8,951 bases of DNA from Bacteroidota bacterium (GTDB lineage: Bacteria; Bacteroidota; Bacteroidia; Chitinophagales; UBA2359). This document shows positions 6,068-8,951 of the stretch, piece after piece; positions within the stretch are counted from its first letter, which is position 1; each line of letters opens with the position of its first letter. The stretch spans positions 1-8,951 of the forward strand of contig JAHDCM010000131.1 in the NCBI GenBank assembly GCA_020629895.1, read 5' to 3'. The notes below the pieces were generated by a model. The model saw only the letters and a list, made by a program, of their open reading frames with translations. It did not search any database and was not told the DNA's origin. The position numbers and the translations under genes were made by a program.

Positions 6068-8557
6068 TTAGTCTAGTCCTTCAATATCCAACTCTGTGGA
6101 TTTAGTAGGTGTTGTCTTTTCCAAGTCGGCCATAATGTCATCATCAAAGGCTTCTAGTTCATTTAAGTCTTCTTGAATAGCTTGATTATTAAGACTTCCT
6201 GATTCTAACCGTTTAAAGTAATAATCAAATTCCTCTCCTAAATCTAAAATTGGAATATCATCAAGCTGACTATCGTTCCATTCGAGGAATGGAAAGATAG
6301 ATTTCCAGACAGGTGGATTGACAGTATAGCGTGGTAAAGCGGGTTTTAATTGGTAGCAATCATCTTCTACACGTACCTTAAATTCTTTGCCTGTAAAGAA
6401 AATATTGTAGATGGTTTTATCATCTTTTAGCTTGGCGGGAAAGTTATCCAAATACTTATAACCACCGATGAAAACGTTGAAACTAGAGAGTTTCACAGAG
6501 AAACCATGTAAGAAAAATTGCGAATCTACTTTGATTTCAGTAATCTTTGGAGGTACCGTAGGAATCCGCGCGCGTTGATCGAACATACGACGGAAAAAGC
6601 CAACAAAGTCTTTAATGCCAAATGAGGGTTTTTCTTCCGTTTCATGGAAAACAGGACTAATGATGGGTAGCCCAATAAGATTTGAATTAAAGTTAATGGT
6701 TTTGTTAGTAGTTGCTCCAACAATGCATATTTTTTTGGACATTTCTGCATCATAAGCAACCGCATCAATGTCTAATTTGTCGATCACTGCCTCTACAAAT
6801 GGGGCAAAACGAAAAGCACGACCAGCAAGTAAGACTTTAGCAAACTCTTTGACGCCCGACTTTCGAACCATCAATAAAATCTCTCCTGAGAGTTCTTCGA
6901 TGGCATCGGTAATACAGCCAAAATAGTCTTGAATGGTGTACCCTTCCTCAATGAGTTTTTCTTGTAAAAACTGCGTAACTTCTTCTAAGTCTTCATAGCC
7001 TTTGCCCATAATCGGTTTAAAAAGGTTGATATTTGCCTTTTTATCCTCATCGGCTTTCGAAAAACGTTTTTTGAGTCGCTCAACCACCTCCATGAAACGT
7101 AGTTTTTTGGTGGTATTGGCTTTGATAATTTCTAGGACAAATTTGCGTCGCTTGGTTTTGTTACGCCCCATCCAAATAGTAGCGAGCGTTTCGATAAAAG
7201 CGTAGGTGATAATGTTACCTGAACCAGCAATTCCTGTTCGATAGATACTACTAAAGTTGCGATCACTATTTCCTACACGGATAATCGAAATATCCATGGT
7301 TCCTTTTCCTGCGTCAATAATGAGGTAATTAGAGTTCGTATCCAAACGGTTTAAGCTTTGGACATTACTATCAGAGAGCATACCTAAAAAGGAGGCATCC
7401 GATTCGGAAAGCGTATTGATTTCATAGCCCTCAAAACCATAATCTTTTGCGTAAGTAGCTAAATCGGCATATAGATTTTCTACGAGGTTATAAACCTTGA
7501 GTTGGTTATATACATTGGGAACCAACAAGATAATGTTGAAATATTGTTTGTTGGTATTGGTACTACTTCGTTGAATTTTTGCTAGAGCAGTATGTACGAA
7601 TTTATTGATAATATTGCGGTATATATCATCTTTAATATCTACAAAAGCAGGTTCGGAAGCTCCAATTGGATTATCAGTAGGCTCCTTAAATTTGATATAT
7701 TCATCAAAATAGTCTACCAGTTCCGAGAGTTTGAGGTTAGGTGTAATAAAGTGTTGTTCGAGTAAAGTATCTTGTTTTTTGCGTTTGGTAAGAATCTTTA
7801 TCAGGTCTCGCTCTTTGTGCATATTAGGCGTATCACAATAGTCAAATTTTCCCTCCCGCTTTTTAATAAAGAAAATAGACTTGAACAAATCAGGTTCACT
7901 AGGATCGTATTGGTGATACTTTTTAAGATAAGATTTCCCTTCACTTAAATCTTCTTTAGAGAGGTAGAAGTATTCTTCCAAACGATTGATGACATCAAGT
8001 GCCTGTGGTTTTTTGCTTTGAAACTTACTAATAGAAATTTGGGACGCATCAGAGCCAAAGTCAAAAATAATTTCGTGCATAGACTCAGGCGGTGCAATAT
8101 GAAATTTTAAGGCTGTTTTGAAGTGTCTATTTCCTACCTCTAAGTGAATGATGACTTCCACATGCTTTGTTACTCGGTTATTAGGGGCAGAGGTAATCAG
8201 CAACTCTTTTTTGCGTTTGTCGGCATTGTGAATGGTTAAGGCACGCATCGCAAGCGTAGTGGAAAGATTGGTATTGTTGAGGTCTCTTTTCTTTCCTTTA
8301 TCACTAAAATGAAGGGTGAGAGTACGACGTTCAAAAGTGCCAGTACTGTGGAGTTGTGAAAGTGCTTGATCGTATATAAGCCCTGCGCCGCTTACAAACT
8401 TTCCATCTTCTGGAATACTAAACAAGACATTTTCATTGGGGGTATTGGCAACCAAAAATTCAAAAGTAGCTTTAGGGTCAGGAGCTTCTTTCTCTACTTC
8501 ATCCAAATGGCAGATATGGAATTTACGGTTGTTGATGTATAATGGTAGATAATACAT
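6068..8557 (-). CDS. Divergent actin/Hsp70-superfamily ATPase-like protein
   Basis: This 829-residue protein has no signal peptide. The core motifs of the actin/Hsp70/sugar-kinase fold appear in order. Phosphate 1 is IIFDFGSDASQIS (163-175). The strand NIILLVPNVYNQ (341-352) corresponds to the Hsp70 VPAYF region. LSESDASFLG (383-392) corresponds to NEPTAAALA, with E385. Phosphate 2 is LIIDAGKGTMDIS (412-424). A glycine loop TGIAGSGN lies at 441-448. The adenosine motif is KVLLAGRAFRFAPF (574-587), followed by ICIVGATTN (610-618). The core thus spans about 160-620. An N-terminal beta-rich domain (1-160), a roughly 130-residue insertion (180-310) and a C-terminal beta-rich domain with an acidic tail (790-829) are additional. 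The usual Hsp70 substrate-binding domain is not recognisable. Several motif positions are altered, so ATP hydrolysis is probable but not certain. It is the first gene of the set. It may be chaperone-like or filament-forming; the sequence alone does not decide. Confidence 0.8.
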   Translation of the reverse strand: MYYLPLYINNRKFHICHLDEVEKEAPDPKATFEFLVANTPNENVLFSIPEDGKFVSGAGLIYDQALSQLHSTGTFERRTLTLHFSDKGKKRDLNNTNLSTTLAMRALTIHNADKRKKELLITSAPNNRVTKHVEVIIHLEVGNRHFKTALKFHIAPPESMHEIIFDFGSDASQISISKFQSKKPQALDVINRLEEYFYLSKEDLSEGKSYLKKYHQYDPSEPDLFKSIFFIKKREGKFDYCDTPNMHKERDLIKILTKRKKQDTLLEQHFITPNLKLSELVDYFDEYIKFKEPTDNPIGASEPAFVDIKDDIYRNIINKFVHTALAKIQRSSTNTNKQYFNIILLVPNVYNQLKVYNLVENLYADLATYAKDYGFEGYEINTLSESDASFLGMLSDSNVQSLNRLDTNSNYLIIDAGKGTMDISIIRVGNSDRNFSSIYRTGIAGSGNIITYAFIETLATIWMGRNKTKRRKFVLEIIKANTTKKLRFMEVVERLKKRFSKADEDKKANINLFKPIMGKGYEDLEEVTQFLQEKLIEEGYTIQDYFGCITDAIEELSGEILLMVRKSGVKEFAKVLLAGRAFRFAPFVEAVIDKLDIDAVAYDAEMSKKICIVGATTNKTINFNSNLIGLPIISPVFHETEEKPSFGIKDFVGFFRRMFDQRARIPTVPPKITEIKVDSQFFLHGFSVKLSSFNVFIGGYKYLDNFPAKLKDDKTIYNIFFTGKEFKVRVEDDCYQLKPALPRYTVNPPVWKSIFPFLEWNDSQLDDIPILDLGEEFDYYFKRLESGSLNNQAIQEDLNELEAFDDDIMADLEKTTPTKSTELDIEGLD

Positions 8558-8774
8558 AGTTATTTAATTATTTCCCTTATGTTAGATCGTGATTACTAGC
8601 TGGTAAGCACTCAGGAGGGAACGTCTTTTCATATTTTCGCATAGATAGGGAAGAATGCTATAATTATAATTACATTAATCTGAAACAGGCATCATGCTAA
8701 ATTACGCTATTCTGAATAAAGTAGGAAACAATTTGGATAAAAAGGAGAATACCGAAGTGTTCTAGTAGGATACT
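8558..8774. promoter_or_regulatory. Upstream leader of the ATPase gene, no clear motif
   Basis: These 217 bases lie between the right structured element and the first gene and must hold the promoter if the three genes start here. I found no convincing TAnnTTTG/TTG promoter pair on the minus strand and no Shine-Dalgarno next to the ATG (the nearest purine run, AAGGGAAA, is too far upstream). The only structure is a 12-bp AT palindrome, TAATTATAATTA (8661-8672), about 104 bases before the start codon. The leader could instead be part of a longer transcript that begins in or beyond the right element. Confidence 0.3.
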
Positions 8775-8943
8775 TTGGGCGTGTCCAAGTAGCCATATGT
8801 CCACCCCCCTAAGTTCATGCGAAGACGCATAAACAGGCGGATGGATATATGGCTACTTGGTCGGGCTATCCGCTTGTAGTTGCCTCACAACCAATGGTTC
8901 AGCATAGTCCTAGCAGTGTCTTCCTTCGTCAGCCCTGCTAGTC
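8775..8943 (-). ncRNA. Candidate structured RNA-like element, right inverted copy
   Basis: On the minus strand this repeats the left-end element. The blocks are GACTAGCAGGGCTGAC (8943-8928), GGAAGACACTGCTAGG (8924-8909), GAACC, the 22-base block ending AGCGGATAGCCCGA (8882-8861) and CACGCCCAA (8783-8775). The 7-bp stem (8935-8941 with 8910-8916) is identical to the left copy. The outer stem is changed in sequence but still paired (AGCA 8901-8904 with TGCT 8946-8949). A local GTTG/CAAC hairpin exists here but not on the left. It points in the same direction as the three genes and ends 217 bases before the ATPase start, so it could be a separate small RNA or part of a 5' leader. Confidence 0.5.
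8785..8860. repeat. Long near-perfect hairpin inside the right element
   Basis: The arms 8785-8803 and 8842-8860 pair over 19 bp with one G-U. Pairing continues inward through CCCCCCT with AGGCGGA (one mismatch, one wobble) and a 9-bp stem GTTCATGCG/CGCATAAAC (one wobble) to the tetraloop at 8822-8825. Only two bases (8811-8812) are bulged. The hairpin is therefore about 35 bp, with no U-tract after it, so it is not a typical terminator. It takes the same place as the 27-bp hairpin at 104-162 in the left element, with unrelated sequence. Confidence 0.75.
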
Positions 8944-8951
8944 CTTGCTTC

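Noticed and set aside
255..8557. Reading the three genes as an anti-phage defence system.
   Set aside because: No nuclease, protease, deaminase, toxin or sensor domain can be recognised in any of the proteins, and no defence genes are visible beside them.
8694..8765. Plus-strand ORF of 23 codons ending just before the right hairpin element.
   Set aside because: No ribosome binding site or recognisable motif, and an open frame of this length is expected by chance in this DNA.
8558..8774. Promoter-like AT-rich segments (such as TATAATTATAG on the minus strand) upstream of the ATPase gene.
   Set aside because: No match to the Bacteroidota -7/-33 pair with correct spacing; AT-rich sequence gives such look-alikes often.
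18..8943. Transposon or integron interpretation of the inverted terminal elements.
   Set aside because: No transposase, integrase or reverse transcriptase gene and no visible target-site duplication lie in the window. The copies are too diverged for recent transposition as one unit, so it is kept only as a possibility in the findings.

Overview
The window is an AT-rich piece of bacterial chromosome, most likely from the phylum Bacteroidota. The evidence is a DUF4407 protein of the Bacteroidota type, start codons without clear Shine-Dalgarno sequences, a C/G-rich palindrome of a kind common between Bacteroidota genes, and structured intergenic elements. A Saprospiria-type marine gliding bacterium (Aureispira/Saprospira-like) is a plausible guess, but the sequence does not prove it.

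Layout. Three large genes on the minus strand fill nearly everything. In transcription order they are: (1) 8557-6068, an 829-residue cytoplasmic ATPase-like protein of the actin/Hsp70 superfamily with extra N- and C-terminal domains; (2) 5838-1744, a 1364-residue TPR protein built from seven copies of a module with a very regular period of about 162 residues; (3) 1631-255, a 458-residue DUF4407 inner-membrane protein with four transmembrane segments and a large coiled-coil loop. The gaps are 229 and 112 bases, so they are either one operon or three co-oriented units. No plus-strand gene is convincing.

The most unusual structure is at the two ends. Bases 18-172 (plus) and 8943-8775 (minus) are two diverged copies of one element, in inverted orientation, pointing inward. 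Each has a conserved core with a 7-bp hairpin, a conserved 22-base block ending in AGCCCGA, then a long hairpin of completely different sequence in the two copies, then a conserved CACGCCCAA. Keeping the pairing while the bases change is what a structured RNA (or a DNA palindrome under selection) looks like. On the left the variable hairpin also looks like a bidirectional terminator that would end both the element and the three-gene unit.

Working model (inference): a nucleotide-driven Hsp70/actin-like protein, a long TPR scaffold and a membrane anchor with a coiled coil form one membrane-linked chaperone, scaffold or cytoskeletal complex of unknown purpose. No nuclease, protease, toxin or other recognisable effector is present, so a defence or conflict role has no direct support here. 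The flanking elements may bound a transferable cassette, or may simply be dispersed RNA-like repeats.
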